Source of the DNA: Bacteroidetes bacterium OLB12
Lineage (GTDB): Bacteria > Bacteroidota > Bacteroidia > Cytophagales > Cyclobacteriaceae
Direction of reading: 5' to 3'
Assembly (NCBI GenBank): GCA_001567185.1
Contig: LNFR01000089.1
Coordinates: 1-64,000 of the forward strand
Length of the DNA: 64,000 bases
The notes beneath the pieces were generated by a model. The model worked only from the letters and a program-made list of their open reading frames with translations, searched no databases and had not been told where the DNA came from. The translations under genes and the position numbers were made by a program. Below, in pieces: positions 26,378 to 38,030 of the stretch; within the stretch, counting starts at the first letter, position 1, and each line of letters starts with the position of its first letter.

Positions 26378-28851
26378 GTGAGCGGTTCTAAAAAAATACT
26401 TTTGTATATCCTAATACTCCTGCTGCTGGAAAGCTGCCGGGGTACACGGTATCTCCAGGAAAATCAAAAGTTGCTTGATAAACAAAGTATTGAAGCCCCA
26501 AAAGGGATAAACAAATCTGCACTTTCCGATCTATATATACAAAAAACAAACCGGAGATTTCTGGGTTTACCTATCAACAGCCTGGTATGGATGCACCACG
26601 AAGGAGAAAAGCACTATGACCAGCAAAAGTTTATTGATAAAAAAGAGAAGGTAGAAGCCCGGTTTGATAAAAAATTGCCGGCACTAAAAACGCAAAACGC
26701 ATTGCCAACTATCAATACCGCAGACAAAACCATCTGGATGAATTAAATAAAAAAATTGAAGAGGGAAACCTGTTTATGCAATGGGGCGAACAAGCAGCCG
26801 TGTTTGATTCTGCGAACGTTGAAGCTACGAAAGAAAAAATGGGCGATTATCTTTTTAACAACGGCTTCTTTAACAACCGCATCACTTCCACCATCAAGGA
26901 ATATAAAAAGCGGGTAAATGTAACCTATCACATCAACCCGGGACAAGCCTACTTCTTCGATACTATCTTTTACCAGATAGCCGATTCCAGCATTCGCAAA
27001 ATCATCATGCAAACCCGGCACAAAAGTCTTATCCGTAAAAACGAGCGATACAAACAAGATATTCTGAACAATGAACGCGAGCGCATCGACCTTCAGCTTA
27101 AAGACCTGGGCTATTTTAATTTTACCCGTCAGTATGTGGAGTTTGCGATCGACACCGCCTACCGGGGCCAGCGCCAGGTTGCGGTACGCATTGATATTGC
27201 CAATCCACCAAGAAGAAATACCCATCAGATATTCCGGGTTGATTCCGTACTGTTTACAACCGATGCGGCTGTCAATACCGGTGATACCCTGAAACGGACA
27301 TCGGCAGAATACAATAACATTACCTTCAACTATTTTAAGAATCAGTATAACAAAAAGATTCTTTCACGCAGGGTTTTTATTCATAAAGACAGCTTGTATA
27401 GCCGAAGTGCAACATTTAACAGCCAGCGGCAGTTGGCCAACCTGGATATTTTTAAGTTTATAAACGTAAACTATGATCAGGTAAATGCAGCCGGTGATTC
27501 TACCAACAACAAATTTGTAGGTCATATTTTTTGTAGTCCGCTCGATCGCTACTCCTGGTCGAACGAAGCCGGGGTTACTGTTACACAAGGATTTCCGGGG
27601 CCTTATTTTAGTACCAATTTTAAAATGCGAAACTTGTTTCGTGGTTTGGAAATTCTGGAACTCAACGGCCGCTATGGCTTTGAAGGTGTAGCTTCCGTTA
27701 CCGATCGGGCAAACATTTACACGAGTACCGAAGCCAGTGCCAATGGCAGCATCACCTTTCCGCAATTCCTTTTTCCTTTTGGCGAAAAAGCTGCTACCCG
27801 CATGGCTAAATACAATCCGCGCACCCGGCTGCTGGCTGGTTTTACTTTTACCGAACGGCCCGAGTACACCCGATCAATCACTACCGTATCCAATACCTAC
27901 ACGTGGCAAAACAAACAAACCACACAGTTATCCTTAACGGCAATAAACCTGAACGTGATTCGCTCAAGACTAGACAGCACGTTTAATGCATTGCTTACCG
28001 ACCTGCAAAACAACCAGGGCAACAATCTCAAAAACTCATTCAAACCTTCGTTTGTAAGCAGTATGATTTTTGGGATTACCTGGAACCCGAACAACTATGG
28101 CAATACCGAGAAAAGTTCATTCTTTATGCGTGCCCAGGTTGAAACCGGAGGTACTATGTTCAACTTTGCCGAACCGGGTTACATTACCCGCAGAGGGCTC
28201 GAACTTTATCAATATGTGCGCTTTAATCTTGATTTGCGCAGAAGCCTGGTTATTAACAAAAATACGGTTCTGGCTTACCGGTTTAATTCGGGAGCCGGGT
28301 ATGCCTACAGCACAAACAAAGTATTGCCTTATGAAAAATATTTCTTTGCCGGAGGTAGCAACAGCGTGCGGGCCTGGTTACCGCGCAGGTTGGGTATAGG
28401 CACCGTACCACCCAATTTAAGTGATAACCCGGATGCCGATGGTCTTTTTGATTACAGCTTTGAAAAGCCGGGCGAAGTGCTTCTGGAAGGAAGCATTGAA
28501 CTCCGGAAAAAACTAGTTGCCTTTTTAAGCGGGGCATTGTTTGTAGATGCCGGCAATGTGTGGTCGTTCCGGCAATTGCAGTTGATAAACGAAGGTTCTA
28601 ATGTGGCCGATTGGAATGGCTCCTCGCGGATTGATGGTAATTTTTATAAACAACTGGGTGTTGGTACCGGCTTTGGCTTTCGGTTTGATTTTACTTTCCT
28701 GGTGTTGCGTTTGGATATGGGTATTAAGGTGCTGGATCCGGGCAGGAAGGAAGGCGATCGGTTTGTGTTAAACAAGATGAAGTTTTTTGGACCCTTTGGT
28801 GTAGATCGCGAACCGGTAATCTTTAATATTGGTATCGGGTATCCCTTCTAA
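26378..28851 (+). CDS. tamL: TamL-type BamA/OMP85-family outer-membrane lipoprotein, split by a one-base deletion
   Basis: A protein of about 825 residues with a lipoprotein signal (ILLYILILLLLESC), POTRA-like repeats in the first third and a C-terminal 16-strand OMP85 barrel ending in FGVDREPVIFNIGIGYPF. The frame breaks at the 5-A run 26686-26690; a sixth A gives KLPALKNAKRIANYQYRRQNHLDEL and joins the rest. Typical of the Bacteroidota translocation and assembly module subunit that replaces TamA. No tamB follows. The start is ambiguous: GTG 26378, or TTG 26366 overlapping the divergent trmH start by ten bases. Confidence 0.85.
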
Positions 28852-28854
28852 TAA

Positions 28855-30941
28855 TTACCACTTCAGCAACTTTTCTAACTCCGCAGCAACTTTACCCGCA
28901 TTTGGTAACATCTTTTTTTCAAGAGCCATATTAAGCGGAACAGCCGGAAGGTTAGCTGAACCTAAAACCGAAACGGGAGCATCCAGCCAGGTAAAACAAT
29001 ATTGTGAAATTCGGCCGGCCAATGATTCGGCAAAAGAATTAAGAACAGGTTCTTCGGTAAGTACCAATACCCGGCCATGTTGTTTTACCCGATCCACCAC
29101 CAAATCCCAATCTATTGGGTTAAGCGTGCGCAAATCCAAAATCTCTACCTGCCCTGGAAATTCAGCAGCCGCCTCGCGTGCCCAATACACTCCCATTCCG
29201 TAGGTTACCACCAACGCAGTTTGTGATTGAACCATCATACCTTCACTTGCCTGTAACACAATGTTTGCTTTGCCTAATGGCAACACGTAGGCTTCATCCG
29301 GTTCAATAGTTTTGCTTCAGCGGTGCCTGCAACTTTACTCCAATACAAACCTTTATGCTCCAGCATAATGACCGGGTTAGGATCATGGAAGGCTGCCTTC
29401 ATCAAGCCCTTCATATCCGCTGCATTGGATGGATAAACTACTTTTATTCCGCGTATGGTTAACAACGTGGATTCAATGCTTCCGGAATGATAAGGACCAC
29501 CCCCACCATACGCACCAATCGGCACCCGTATCAGAGCCTGAATCGGAAACTTCCCTTTGGATAAGTAACAACTCTTGGAAAGCTCTTCCACCAATTGATT
29601 AAGACCCGGCCAGATGTAATCCGCAAACTGAATTTCTACAATAGGTTTTACTCCAACAGCCGCCATGCCTGCTGTTGATCCAATAATATAAGCTTCCTGA
29701 ATCGGAGTGTTAAAGACACGATCATCGCCATATTTTTGTGCCAGTGTTGCCGCTTCACGAAATACACCGCCTAACCTGCCTCCTACATCTTGTCCGTAAA
29801 AAATGGCAGTTCGCTCATTTTTCAGAATTTCATCGATGGCATGCAATGCGGCATCCACCATAGTAACCTTTTCTGCCTTGGCGGGAGTGCGTTCACCCGC
29901 TTCTTCTGTTATGGATGTTGGCGCAAACTCATGCGAATTAAAGTCATCAGGGTCAGCATCAGATGCAGCAAGTGCTTTTTCAAAATCAGATAATACCAAT
30001 GTTTCTGCTTCAACCGCAATGGCCTGCATTTCTTTTTTACTTACTCCAGATTTCAGTAACGAGGCCTCTAATAAATAGAGTGGATCGCGTTGCGAATGAA
30101 CTACCAGATCATCGCCACGGTACCATTCCTTGCGCACACCGGATGTATGGTGGCCGAGCAACGGACAGGTAGCATGCAATAATACAGGGGCCCGATGTTT
30201 GCGCACATACGCGATTGCTTCCTCAACTGCTTTGTAACTGGCTACAAAATCAGATCCATCAACCTGCATGCGGTGCATTCCTTTAAAGCCGGCTGCATAC
30301 TCGAAAGCATTCATGGCGCGCATTTCGTTGCCCGTTGCTGATATACCCCACCCATTATCCTGCACAAGATAAAATACGGGTAGCGATTTAAGTACGGCCA
30401 TTTGAAATGCTTCCGCTACTTCACCTTCTGTAACCGATCCATCGCCAAGTGAACATAATACCAATGGTTTCTTATTGCTATGCAACAACCCGGCCGTTTC
30501 CAGGTACGCAATACCATGCGCCATGCCGGTGGCCGGTATAGCTTGCATACCGGTGGCCGAACTTTGATGAGGGATAACAGGAAACCCCTCGCGTTTTAAA
30601 GCCGGATGTCCATAATAACTCCGCCCTCCTGTGAAGGGATCATGGTCTTTAGCCAACAACTGCAACATCAATTCATAAGGCTGCAAGCCCATACCAAGCA
30701 GAATGGATTCATCGCGATAATAGAGGGAGGCGTAATCCTGTGCTGTAAGTTGTAAGCCCACTGCCAATTGAATGGCTTCGTGCCCCCGCGATGTACTGTG
30801 TACATAGCGGGCGCAGATATCACGTTGTTCATCATACAACCGGGCCATTCGCTCTGCTGTTTTCATCAACCGGTAGGCTTTCACCAATAGATTTACATCT
30901 ATTGAATCAGATTGCACATTCTTTGTACCTGAGGGGGCCAT
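28855..30941 (-). CDS. Fused 2-oxoacid (branched-chain) dehydrogenase E1 alpha/beta, split by a one-base deletion
   Basis: A thiamine-diphosphate enzyme of about 695 residues joining E1 alpha and beta. The alpha half has RDESILLGMG, HQSSATGMQAIPATGMAHG and the TPP motif GDGSVTEGEVAEAFQMAVLKSLPVFYLVQDNGWGIS. The beta half (from about residue 350) has YGQDVGGRLGGVFREA and FNTPIQEAYIIGSTAGMA. The frame breaks at the 4-T run 29310-29313; a fifth base gives EAKTIEPDEAYVLPLGKANIV and the transketolase C-terminal domain (ALVVTYGMGVYWA). Likely decarboxylates branched-chain 2-oxoacids for branched fatty-acid synthesis. No E2 or E3 gene is nearby. Confidence 0.88.
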
Positions 30942-30951
30942 TCTTCAACCG

Positions 30952-30981
30952 TTTGAAACGCCTCCAATATAGATATTTTCG
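30952..30981 (+). promoter_or_regulatory. Possible promoter of the histidine kinase gene
   Basis: TTTG at 30952-30955, an 18-base spacer and TATTTTCG at 30974-30981 resemble the Bacteroidota pattern TTTG-N19-TAnnTTTG with one mismatch and a spacer one base short. It lies between divergent E1 and kinase genes. Confidence 0.4.
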
Positions 30982-31043
30982 TGAGGAGCTGGGTCAAAAA
31001 AACTTGTATCGCAAGCTAAAGCAGGGTATTTTTCCATATCAAT

Positions 31044-32936
31044 ATGATGCATTTTTATAATACAACCTGGGAGCGAATCAGTCAATGGGGCACCAGGCCT
31101 TCCCAATCGGTTGAGCAACGCAGGACGGTAGTGCTTACGAATCGCATCAGCCTGCTTATTACGGCTTTCTCATTTGTTCTGTGCATGCTGTCGTTTACTG
31201 CGTTTGGGTGGATATACACCACACAATTCGCTTTTGGATTCACGCTTCTTTTTTCTTTTCCCGCTCTTATTAAATCGGCTCGGCTTTAACTCCATAGCCC
31301 GCATCTTATTATCGCTGATAATAAGCGTGGCATCCATTGTGGTTTCCGTTATCGATAAGTTCGATTTCTATCAGTTGGAAGAGTTCCAGTATTTTGAATT
31401 CCGGCTAACGCTCTTAACCGCTACCCTTGTTCCTTTTTATATTTTCAACCTGGCAGAAGTTCGCTATTGGTCAATAGCGCTGATCTTTAATTTCCTATGC
31501 ATCGTTTTTTACGACCCCATCCACAGTTGGTTTGGGGTTGGTTATTATCAGCAAGGTTTTACCGGACCGAATTATTACTTCTTAAATTTTATAACCCTGG
31601 CGGCTTTTTTTATCATAGCCTAATCACTTTTTTACTAAAGCGAAGTTATGAAAAATCGGAGGCGGCCAACAAAACCCTGATTGAAGAACTGAAACTTAAA
31701 AGCAACGAGTTACAACAGGCCAATGATGTTATTCAGCAGCAACGCCATCAATTGCACGAAGAGAATCTAACCCTGAACCAGGAACTGATTAACAAAAACC
31801 AACAATTAACCGAAACAAATACCGAATTAATTAATCATAACAACGACCTGCAGCAATTCAGTTATACCATTTCACACAACTTGCGCGGGCCATTAGCCAG
31901 TATTACCGGGTTACTTTCATTAGTAGATGAAAGTGAATTGGGTCCATCCAATCAACCCCTGCTTGTGCATCTGAAATCATCGGTTAAAGCACTTGAATCA
32001 ACCATTCGCGATTTAAGTCACATTATTGACTCCCGAAACCGGATTACCCGGCTTCGTCAGTCCATCCTGTTGCCAGAATTGATGGATAACATCATTACCC
32101 AACTTGCTAGAGATATTGAGGATAACCAGGTTAAAATTATTACTTCGTTTGAGAAGGCACCGGAATTCGTTTCGGTACGACCTATGGTGCATAGCATTCT
32201 ATACAACCTTCTAAGCAATGCCATTAAATACCGCCATCCCGATAGGGCTTGTGTCATCCAGGTAAGTTCAACCAAAGGGTTAGATTATATCGAGTTGGCA
32301 GTTACCGACAATGGAATGGGGATTGACCTGAAACGGTTTGGCGACAAACTTTTTAATCTGTATCGGAGGTTTCATTCCCACATTGAAGGAAAAGGGCTGG
32401 GACTATTCCTGGTTAAACAGCAAGCGGAAGCGCTGGGAGGAAAAATTGAAGTAAAAAGTGAAATTGATAAAGGCTCCACATTTACAATCCGATTTAAACT
32501 AACGGAGGGTATCAACGAACAACTGCTATTAACCAATGACGTTGTAAAAATTTATTACGATGCTTCCATCGATACCTTATGCGTCATTTGGCAAAAAGAG
32601 CATACTGCAGAACAATTCGAGCAGGTTCTGGCCCTCTCCCTCGATTTCATAAAGACCTACCGTACACCCAACTGGATTTCGGATGTTAGAAAAGTTCCAT
32701 ACAGAAACGAAGCAGCATTGAATAAGACGCGTGCACAATACCGGGATGATTACCTGCAAGTAGGATTAATGCGGATTGCTGTAGTTGTAAACCCGGAAAG
32801 CTATAGTTTGCAAGATTACAATTCCAAAAAAGAAGAAATTAAGCAGGCGTATCCGATAGAGTTTTATTTTTTCAATGAATTTGAAGATGCTTACGACTGG
32901 ATCAAAGCTGTGAATAGCAAAAACAAAGTGAGTTAA
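31044..32936 (+). CDS. Membrane sensor histidine kinase with C-terminal extra domain, split by two indels
   Basis: About 630 residues. The N-terminus has about six membrane helices without a recognised sensor, then a coiled coil (about 205-275, rich in Asn/Gln/Leu), a HisKA domain with the phospho-His (codon 31875-31877) in YTISHNLRGPLAS, and an ATPase domain with NLLSNAIKYR, VTDNGMGID and GKGLGLFLV. A last part of about 130 residues (VVKIYYDASIDTLCVIWQKE onward) resembles SpoIIAA-like/STAS-SEC14 folds. Breaks: one base too many at about 31249-31262, and one T missing in the run 31605-31611 (8 T gives LAAFFYHSLITFLLKRSY). No response regulator is adjacent. Confidence 0.82.
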
Positions 32937-32988
32937 CTCCTTTTGCAATCTATATTAATCGCTGAATCGCCTCTTCAGCAGCCAATAC

Positions 32989-33768
32989 TCATTTAGATGT
33001 AGTGAGAGAAACTACAAACTGATGGATATCAGCCTCCAGGTTTTTGCTTTCACTTATTTGTTGAATAAATGAACTGCCCACAATAGCCCCAGCCCCATAT
33101 GCACAAGCCTGGCTATACGTAGTGTAATTTGAAATTCCGAAGCCAATCAAAAACGGATTTTTCAGGTTGTAGGATTTAAGCCGGTTGAAATAAGCGAGCT
33201 GTTCAGTTGTAAATTCTCCTTTGGCACCCGTGGTGCTGGACGCAGAAACCGCATAAACAAAACCTGAACTGATGGCATCAATCTTCCGGATTCGGGTTTC
33301 GCTTGTTGTTGGTGAGATCAAAAATGAAACACTCAAATTCAACGATGTTGTTAATGGTTCAAACTTCTCAAACTCATCCAACGGTAAATCCGGCAAGATC
33401 AAACCATCTACTCCAGCGTTTGCTGCATCCTTAAAGAATTTTTCAAAGCCATATTGCATTACTGGATTCAGGTAACCCATTAGAACAATCGGCATTTTTA
33501 CTTTGGAACGGAGACCGGCAACCTGTTTTAATAACAACGCTACCGTCATTCCATTATCCAGTGCCTTCTTATTACTCATTTGAATAGTGGGGCCATCTGC
33601 CACCGGATCAGAAAACGGTATTCCGATTTCAATCATATCTGCACCCGCAGTTTCCAGGGCAATTGCAATTTTTTCTGTATCATCCAGATTCGGAAAGCCG
33701 GCCGTATAAAAAACCGAGAGCACGGGCTTCTTTGTTTTGGATAACAATTCTGTAATTCTATTTTTCAT
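32989..33768 (-). CDS. trpA: Tryptophan synthase alpha chain
   Basis: A 259-residue TIM-barrel subunit that cleaves indole-3-glycerol phosphate to indole. Catalytic Glu47 (MIEIGIPFSDP) and Asp58 (VADGPTIQ) are in place with the family spacing. ILPDLPLDEF and the phosphate-binding GFGISNYTT near the end are also conserved. It is the last gene of the trpEGDCFBA operon, 47 bases after trpB, and is convergent with the histidine kinase gene. Confidence 0.96.
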   Translation of the reverse strand: MKNRITELLSKTKKPVLSVFYTAGFPNLDDTEKIAIALETAGADMIEIGIPFSDPVADGPTIQMSNKKALDNGMTVALLLKQVAGLRSKVKMPIVLMGYLNPVMQYGFEKFFKDAANAGVDGLILPDLPLDEFEKFEPLTTSLNLSVSFLISPTTSETRIRKIDAISSGFVYAVSASSTTGAKGEFTTEQLAYFNRLKSYNLKNPFLIGFGISNYTTYSQACAYGAGAIVGSSFIQQISESKNLEADIHQFVVSLTTSK

Positions 33769-33815
33769 TTCATTTTTTATGTAAATACGAACCGATCAGG
33801 CAACGCTATGGCTAA

Positions 33816-34997
33816 CTAATATTTTCCCCAACGGATATAGGTTTCCAAATCCTTATCGCCCCTACCGGATAGATTAACTACCACCACATCTTCCTGGGTA
33901 AGTTCCAATTTTGAAAGTGCTGCAATGGCATGTGCCGATTCAATGGCAGGAATAATACCTTCCGTGCGCGCCAATTCAATACCGGCATTCATCGCTTCAT
34001 CATCGGTTGCGCTTACAAACTGCACCCGACCGGTTTCAAACAAGTGTGCATGCAACGGGCCGATGCCCGGATAATCCAATCCAGCCGAAATCGAATAAGG
34101 TTCAATCACCTGGCCATCGGTGGTTTGCATCAATAACGTTTTGCTTCCATGCAACACTCCCGGTTTTCCCAACGCAGTGGTGGCTGCTGACTCGCCACTA
34201 TCTACACCCAAACCTGCCGCTTCCACACCTACTAAATTTACATGCGCTTCATTCAGGTAATGATAAAATGCTCCGGCTGCATTGCTACCCCCGCCCACAC
34301 ATGCCACTACATAATCAGGATTGGGCTGGCCGATTTCTTTCAGTAATTGTTTTTTAATCTCTTCGCTGATTACCGATTGAAACAACGTAACCATGTGCGG
34401 GTAAGGATGTGGCCCTACCACCGAACCAATAATATAATGCGTGTCGGTTGGGTGGTTAATCCAATGGCGCATGGCTTCATTGGTGGCATCCTTCAACGTC
34501 ATATTGCCCGATACAGCCGGCACCACCTGCGTACCCAGAATACGCATACGTTCCACATTGGGACGTTGGCGCTCCATGTCTAACTTCCCCATGTAAACCA
34601 TACACTCCATTCCCATCAGTGCACACACCGTAGCCGTAGCCACACCATGTTGGCCTGCACCGGTTTCAGCAATAATCTTTTGTTTACCCAACCGCTTTGC
34701 CAATAAAATCTGGCCAATCGTATTGTTGATTTTGTGCGCACCGGTATGGCAAAGATCTTCCCGCTTCAGGTAAATGTGTGCGTTATATTTTTCCGAAAGT
34801 CTTTCGGCACGATACAGCGGGGTTGGCCTGCCTACATAATTCTGCAGCAGCTCATGAAACTCCTTCTGAAACTCCGGTTGCTGAATGATTTCTAAATAGT
34901 GCGTACGTAACTCTTCCACATTCGGATATAGCATTTCCGGAATATAAGCTCCGCCAAAATTTCCATAGTATCCTTTTTCATCAACTTCGTATCGCAT
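33816..34997 (-). CDS. trpB: Tryptophan synthase beta chain
   Basis: A 393-residue PLP enzyme joining indole and serine. The PLP lysine is Lys89 in [13 protein letters not shown]; the PLP-phosphate loop is [10 protein letters not shown], and the conserved [11 protein letters not shown] is at the start and LSGRGDKDL at the end. It is of the TrpB1 type that works with TrpA. It lies five bases after trpF, so likely translated with it. Confidence 0.97.
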   Translation of the reverse strand: MRYEVDEKGYYGNFGGAYIPEMLYPNVEELRTHYLEIIQQPEFQKEFHELLQNYVGRPTPLYRAERLSEKYNAHIYLKREDLCHTGAHKINNTIGQILLAKRLGKQKIIAETGAGQHGVATATVCALMGMECMVYMGKLDMERQRPNVERMRILGTQVVPAVSGNMTLKDATNEAMRHWINHPTDTHYIIGSVVGPHPYPHMVTLFQSVISEEIKKQLLKEIGQPNPDYVVACVGGGSNAAGAFYHYLNEAHVNLVGVEAAGLGVDSGESAATTALGKPGVLHGSKTLLMQTTDGQVIEPYSISAGLDYPGIGPLHAHLFETGRVQFVSATDDEAMNAGIELARTEGIIPAIESAHAIAALSKLELTQEDVVVVNLSGRGDKDLETYIRWGKY

Positions 34998-35002
34998 AAT
35001 CT

Positions 35003-35649
35003 TTAATGTTTACGTCTGATTTTTTCCAATGAATGAAGTAAGTCTTTTATCTTCTCAACACTCTTAAAAGCGGGTTGTTCCTCTACCCCACTGTTGATGT
35101 CGAGCGCATAAAATTTTTGATGGCTGAAATTTTCCAGATCCTGAATGGTGGAAGGTGAAATACCGCCACTTAAAAAGAAAGGAACATTGCCAACATACTT
35201 TTGCAGTAAATTCCAATCGAACCGAATAGCGTTCCCACCAAAATATGTACCCTTCGTATCGAACAGAAAGAATCTGAAACTGTTTCAAATTCAGCAGTTG
35301 CGCTGAAATCAAAATCTTCATCTACCCGAAACACCTTAATTACACCGGTTATTTTTTTCAACGCCTCCGCATAACCTACCGGTTCATCACCGTGTAGCTG
35401 CACAAAATCCAACCGGTGCTTTTGAACCAACGCCAGAACCCGATCCAGGCTTTCATTCACCAAAAACTCCAACCCGCTTCATGCTGTTGGTAAATTAGCC
35501 GGAACCTCAAATTGATTACCCACAAACCGGGGAGAATCTTTATAGAAAATAAATCCCATGTAATTTGGTTGCAATTCCGCTACAGCGCACACATTTTGCA
35601 AATCGCGCATACCACAAATCTTCCAAATTATGTCGGGTGTCTTTTTCAT
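35003..35649 (-). CDS. trpF: Phosphoribosylanthranilate isomerase, split by three one-base indels
   Basis: About 215 residues after correction. ATG 35649 ([16 protein letters not shown]) overlaps the trpC stop as ATGA. The conserved start IWKICGMRD with the catalytic Cys is intact. The frame then breaks at 35487-35488 (one base missing; [12 protein letters not shown]), about 35460-35466 (one extra; [11 protein letters not shown]) and 35268-35273 (one missing; [22 protein letters not shown], which includes the catalytic Asp). The remaining blocks FVQLHGDE and [14 protein letters not shown] are normal. The stop at 35005-35003 lies just before trpB. Three indels in one gene suggest poor local sequence rather than loss, since the rest of the operon is intact. 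Confidence 0.88.
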
Positions 35650-36452
35650 AAAGCCGCTTGTTCCAACTTTCTCAGGGCATCGATAAATTCCTGGCATGCC
35701 TGCTCCGGCCGGCTATGCTGCATGAAGTTTTGTCCCATCAAAAATCCCTGGTATCCTTGTTTTTTTAATTTGATTATTGTGTGTGGATTTTCAATACCAC
35801 TTTCAGAAACTTTCAGGTACTCGTCTGGAATAAACGGTGCTAATTGTTCCGACAAATTCACATCGGTTACAAACGTTTTGAGGTTGCGGTTGTTAACTCC
35901 AATTAAATCGGCCGGTGCATCCAGGTTTGCTTCCAGTTCTTCCCGGTTATGAACTTCGAGTAACACTTCCAAAGACAACGTATGCGCAAAAGTTGCCAGT
36001 TGTTTTAACCGGGCTGGTTCAAGTGCTGCCGCGATCAGTAAAATAGCATCCGCGCCAATCGATTTGGCTTCAACAATCTGATATTCATCCACTGTAAAAT
36101 CTTTTCGCAAAATCGGGCATTCGTTCACCTTGCGGGCAGTAATTAAATCCTCACTGCTGCCACCAAAGTACGTGAAATCGGTAAGCACCGAAAGCGCTGA
36201 CGCACCAGCCTGTATGTACCCCATAGAAGTACGCCCCACCGAAACATCCGGATTGATAACCCCTTTGGATGGAGATTTGCGTTTAATCTCCGCAATAATT
36301 CCCGTCTTATCTGCACGCGTAATGTGCTCCTTCAATGAAACCGTTGGTCTTTCAAAGTAAGGGCTCTTCTCCAATACCGTTACAGGATATTGCGCTTTTC
36401 GTTCAACAACTTCCTTGTACTTGCTTGCAATAATTTCTTTCAGAATATCCAT
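35646..36452 (-). CDS. trpC: Indole-3-glycerol phosphate synthase
   Basis: A 268-residue TIM barrel converting carboxyphenylamino-deoxyribulose phosphate to indole-3-glycerol phosphate. Conserved blocks are IIAEIKRKSPSKG (catalytic Lys), ALSVLTDFTYFGG, ILRKDFTVDEYQIVEAKSIGAD, GVNNRNLKTF and VSESGI. The start codon directly follows the trpD stop and its own stop overlaps the trpF start by four bases, so the three are strongly coupled. Confidence 0.96.
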   Translation of the reverse strand: MDILKEIIASKYKEVVERKAQYPVTVLEKSPYFERPTVSLKEHITRADKTGIIAEIKRKSPSKGVINPDVSVGRTSMGYIQAGASALSVLTDFTYFGGSSEDLITARKVNECPILRKDFTVDEYQIVEAKSIGADAILLIAAALEPARLKQLATFAHTLSLEVLLEVHNREELEANLDAPADLIGVNNRNLKTFVTDVNLSEQLAPFIPDEYLKVSESGIENPHTIIKLKKQGYQGFLMGQNFMQHSRPEQACQEFIDALRKLEQAAL

Positions 36453-37445
36453 TTACTTCTCCATTAACTTTTTAAAAGCCTGCAATGCTTTACCGGATTG
36501 CAACGCCTCCGTAGCCCGGTAAACAGCGTTTGCAAGTCCCCCTTTTTCATCAGCACAATACAAGGCCATAGCTGCATTGGCAATCACTGCCGATTGCTGC
36601 GGTATGGTACCTTTGTTCTCCAACACATTCATGAATATCCGGGCCGATTCTTCTACGGTAGCTCCCCCTTTTATTTCTTCATACCTAACACTGGGTAAAC
36701 CCAGATCGGCAGGTTGAGCCAGCCGCTCGCCCCCATTATAAAAATATTTGAATGCCCCGGTAAGCGAAACTTCATCATACCCGTCTAAGGAGTGCAGAAT
36801 CAAAAAATGTTTATCGCTTTGCTGATATAAGTATCCATACTGACGCGCCAGTTCCAAACTAAACACACCCACCAACTGCCGGGTTGGAAATGCCGGATTT
36901 ACCATAGGGCCCAGCATATTAAAAAAAGTTTTCACGCCCAGTTCTTTGCGGATAGGCGCCACATTCTTCATGGCTGGATGAAACAAAGGCGCATGCATAA
37001 AACAAATATTGCTTTTATCTAAGCTGCGCTTAAGTTCATCATGATCATTCGTGAATTTATAACCGAAGTACTCCAGCAAATTGGAAGAACCACAGGCTGA
37101 AGACACACCATAGTTACCATGCTTGGCAACGGGTTGGCCGGCAGCCGCCACCACAAACGATGAAAGGGTTGAAAGATTGATTGTGTTTTTTCCATCGCCA
37201 CCGGTACCGCATACATCCATAACGGGTTGATCGAACCGGGCCGGCACACAAAGTTCCAGCATCGCATCGCGAAAGCCCTGCAACTCCTCTACTGTTATGC
37301 TGCGCATCATATACACCGTCATAAAAGCTGCGGTCTGGCTCAGGTTAAATTTACCCTGCGCCAGCTCTACCAATACTTTGTGCGCAGTGGCTTTGGTGAG
37401 GCTACGGTGTTCTATCAGTTCAGTTAATATCTGTTTCATATTCAA
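36453..37445 (-). CDS. trpD: Anthranilate phosphoribosyltransferase
   Basis: A 330-residue enzyme transferring phosphoribose to anthranilate. The phosphate loop motif VCGTGGDGKNTINLST and KHGNYGVSSACGSSNLLEYFG are classic for TrpD, as is MLGPMVNPA. It is not fused to TrpG, which is encoded just upstream with a three-base gap. Confidence 0.96.
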   Translation of the reverse strand: MNMKQILTELIEHRSLTKATAHKVLVELAQGKFNLSQTAAFMTVYMMRSITVEELQGFRDAMLELCVPARFDQPVMDVCGTGGDGKNTINLSTLSSFVVAAAGQPVAKHGNYGVSSACGSSNLLEYFGYKFTNDHDELKRSLDKSNICFMHAPLFHPAMKNVAPIRKELGVKTFFNMLGPMVNPAFPTRQLVGVFSLELARQYGYLYQQSDKHFLILHSLDGYDEVSLTGAFKYFYNGGERLAQPADLGLPSVRYEEIKGGATVEESARIFMNVLENKGTIPQQSAVIANAAMALYCADEKGGLANAVYRATEALQSGKALQAFKKLMEK

Positions 37446-37448
37446 AGA

Positions 37449-38030
37449 TTAGCGGGTGTGTGTCAGCCATTTTTCAATCATACGCGGGCCTTCCGGTGTC
37501 ATAATCGATTCCGGATGGAATTGCAACCCCTTTACATCATATTCAACATGGCGCAAGCCCATTATCAGTCCGGCTTCATTGCGGGCCGTAATTTTTATTG
37601 CACCTTTTACCGACTCCGGTTCCACCGCCCACGAGTGATAATGCGTAGCCTGAAACGTAGCGTTTACATCGCTAAACAAATACTCGGTGCTGTCTTCCAC
37701 CAGGGTTGTTGAAGTTACACCGTGTAATACCTGTGGAATATTATACAGCGAGGCACCATACACCTCGGCAATACCCTGGTGCCCCAGGCAAATTCCTAAA
37801 ATACTTTTGGTGGGACCATACGTCTGTATCAGTGCTTTCATAATTCCGGCCTCATCGGGAATGCCGGGTCCCGGAGAAAGCAGAATCTTATCATAGGCTG
37901 CCACTGCTTCAACACTTATTTTATCATTGCGGTACACATCCGGTGTATAACCAAACTGCCGAATGATGTGCACCAGGTTGTAGGTAAAAGAATCGTAATT
38001 ATCTAGAACTAATATCTTCATGTCGCTCAT
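37449..38030 (-). CDS. trpG: Anthranilate synthase component II (glutamine amidotransferase)
   Basis: A 193-residue class I glutamine amidotransferase giving ammonia to TrpE. LSPGPGIPDEAG, the nucleophile elbow LGICLGHQGIAE (Cys) and the His-Glu pair in LQFHPESIMT form the triad. The start overlaps the trpE stop as ATGA; MKILVLDNYDSF nine bases further in is an alternative start. In some bacteria this subunit also serves folate synthesis (PabA); position inside the trp operon points to TrpG. Confidence 0.95.
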   Translation of the reverse strand: MSDMKILVLDNYDSFTYNLVHIIRQFGYTPDVYRNDKISVEAVAAYDKILLSPGPGIPDEAGIMKALIQTYGPTKSILGICLGHQGIAEVYGASLYNIPQVLHGVTSTTLVEDSTEYLFSDVNATFQATHYHSWAVEPESVKGAIKITARNEAGLIMGLRHVEYDVKGLQFHPESIMTPEGPRMIEKWLTHTR

